A program made the position numbers and the translations under genes. Shown piece after piece: positions 63,704 through 64,000 of a stretch of 64,000 bases of DNA. The stretch is from an uncultured Pelagibacteraceae bacterium. GTDB lineage: Bacteria > Pseudomonadota > Alphaproteobacteria > Pelagibacterales > Pelagibacteraceae. The notes under the pieces were generated by a model. The model ran no database searches. It was given only the letters and a program-made list of their open reading frames with translations, and was not told the DNA's origin. Location of the stretch: the NCBI GenBank assembly GCA_902579465.1, contig CACHGV010000004.1:1-64000 (forward strand), in the 5' to 3' direction. The stretch's first letter is position 1; each line of letters begins with the position of its first letter.

Positions 63704-64000
63704 TTTTAAAGATTTTTTTTAATTTATTAAGCAAAAGTAAATTTTCTTTATTATTTCCTATAGTAAGTCTAAGACAATTTTTAATTCCATACGAATTCAT
63801 TTCTCTAAGAATTATTCCAGAGGCCTCAAGCTTTTTTTCTACAAAATTTGCTGAAAGTTTACAATTTTTAAAATCTAAAAGAAAAAAATTTGGTCCAATT
63901 TCGTTTGTTTTTATATTATATAAATTCATTATCTTTTGTATTTTTTTTGCCCAATCCAAATTATGTTTTATAGACTTTTTAATAAATCTTTTATCTTTTA
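63696..64000 (-). CDS. hisC: Histidinol-phosphate aminotransferase, C-terminal fragment
   Basis: The frame is open to the window edge, so only about the last 100 residues are visible. The end of a class II-like PLP aminotransferase is recognisable: TNEIGPNFFLLDF, then GIILREMNSYGIKNCLRLTIG, where the Arg in LRLTIG binds the substrate phosphate or carboxylate. The apparent TTG start at 63959 is not real because the frame continues upstream. It overlaps tyrA by 8 bases. Confidence 0.85.
   Translation of the reverse strand, partial: KDKRFIKKSIKHNLDWAKKIQKIMNLYNIKTNEIGPNFFLLDFKNCKLSANFVEKKLEASGIILREMNSYGIKNCLRLTIGNNKENLLLLNKLKKIFKNV

Overview
This is a very AT-rich, gene-dense stretch of chromosome with almost no spacer DNA. 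The gene content is alphaproteobacterial: a class I lysyl-tRNA synthetase, RegA/ActR and ChvI/ChvG-type regulators, a DUF1476 (F1-ATPase zeta-inhibitor-like) protein, DUF2093, a DUF3035 lipoprotein, and the orders HAD-ribF-ileS-lspA and ahcY-tsaE-amgK-murU. Combined with lysine-rich proteins, overlapping stop codons and tiny intergenic gaps, this points to a streamlined marine member of the SAR11 clade (Pelagibacterales, Candidatus Pelagibacter-like). The clade assignment is inference from composition and gene order. I saw no tRNA, rRNA, IS element, prophage or CRISPR array.

Layout. 1-2.7 kb: lipid A acyltransferase (cut by the window edge), DUF2093, purD, rsmD. 2.7-9.2 kb (minus): a compact pgi, then DUF3035 lipoprotein, lspA, ileS, ribF and a HAD phosphatase. 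9.3-13.2 kb: groES-groEL with a clear terminator, then typA. 13.2-23.4 kb: YczE-like membrane protein, a DUF6134-like exported protein, a DjlA-type co-chaperone, isocitrate lyase with its divergent ScfR/RamB-type regulator and a previously unlisted 53-codon gene between them, a lysine-rich coiled-coil protein, a Cfa-type methyltransferase, a DapA-family aldolase, a GT9 glycosyltransferase and a second membrane J-protein. 23.4-31.7 kb: an S9 oligopeptidase, hsp20 with a ROSE-like leader, a small lipoprotein, and a BMP-type nucleoside ABC transporter facing a purine phosphoribosyltransferase. 31.8-41.4 kb: tandem DUF1330 genes, an AlkA-type glycosylase, a DMT exporter, msrA, a sulfurtransferase, an RND pump with an unusually short adaptor, a lytic transglycosylase, a nuclease, the DUF1476 protein and gpmA. 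41.4-51.4 kb (mostly minus): polA, chvI-chvG, ahcY, tsaE, amgK, murU, then an orphan ABC ATPase and regA. 51.5-55.7 kb: a polyamine operon (ornithine decarboxylase, a deoxyhypusine-synthase-like protein, N-carbamoylputrescine amidase, agmatine deiminase). 55.7-64 kb: VUT transporter, rpmB, pyrD, lysK-type lysS, trkH, an AmpG-like permease with a cytoplasmic NlpC/P60 peptidase, tyrA and the C-terminal end of hisC.

How the genes work together. Four loci make a peptidoglycan recycling route (transglycosylase, AmpG-like importer, NlpC/P60 peptidase, AmgK-MurU). The BMP transporter plus phosphoribosyltransferase suggest purine scavenging. The polyamine operon can route both ornithine and agmatine to putrescine, with the DHS-like enzyme as a candidate homospermidine or spermidine-type synthase.

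The most interesting signals are regulatory: a two-hairpin ROSE-like RNA thermometer before hsp20, a 9-bp-phased operator array with an unannotated small gene at the aceA control region, a terminator-like hairpin inside the ornithine decarboxylase leader, and six convergent gene pairs whose stop codons interlock in the same 4-base YTAR pattern.
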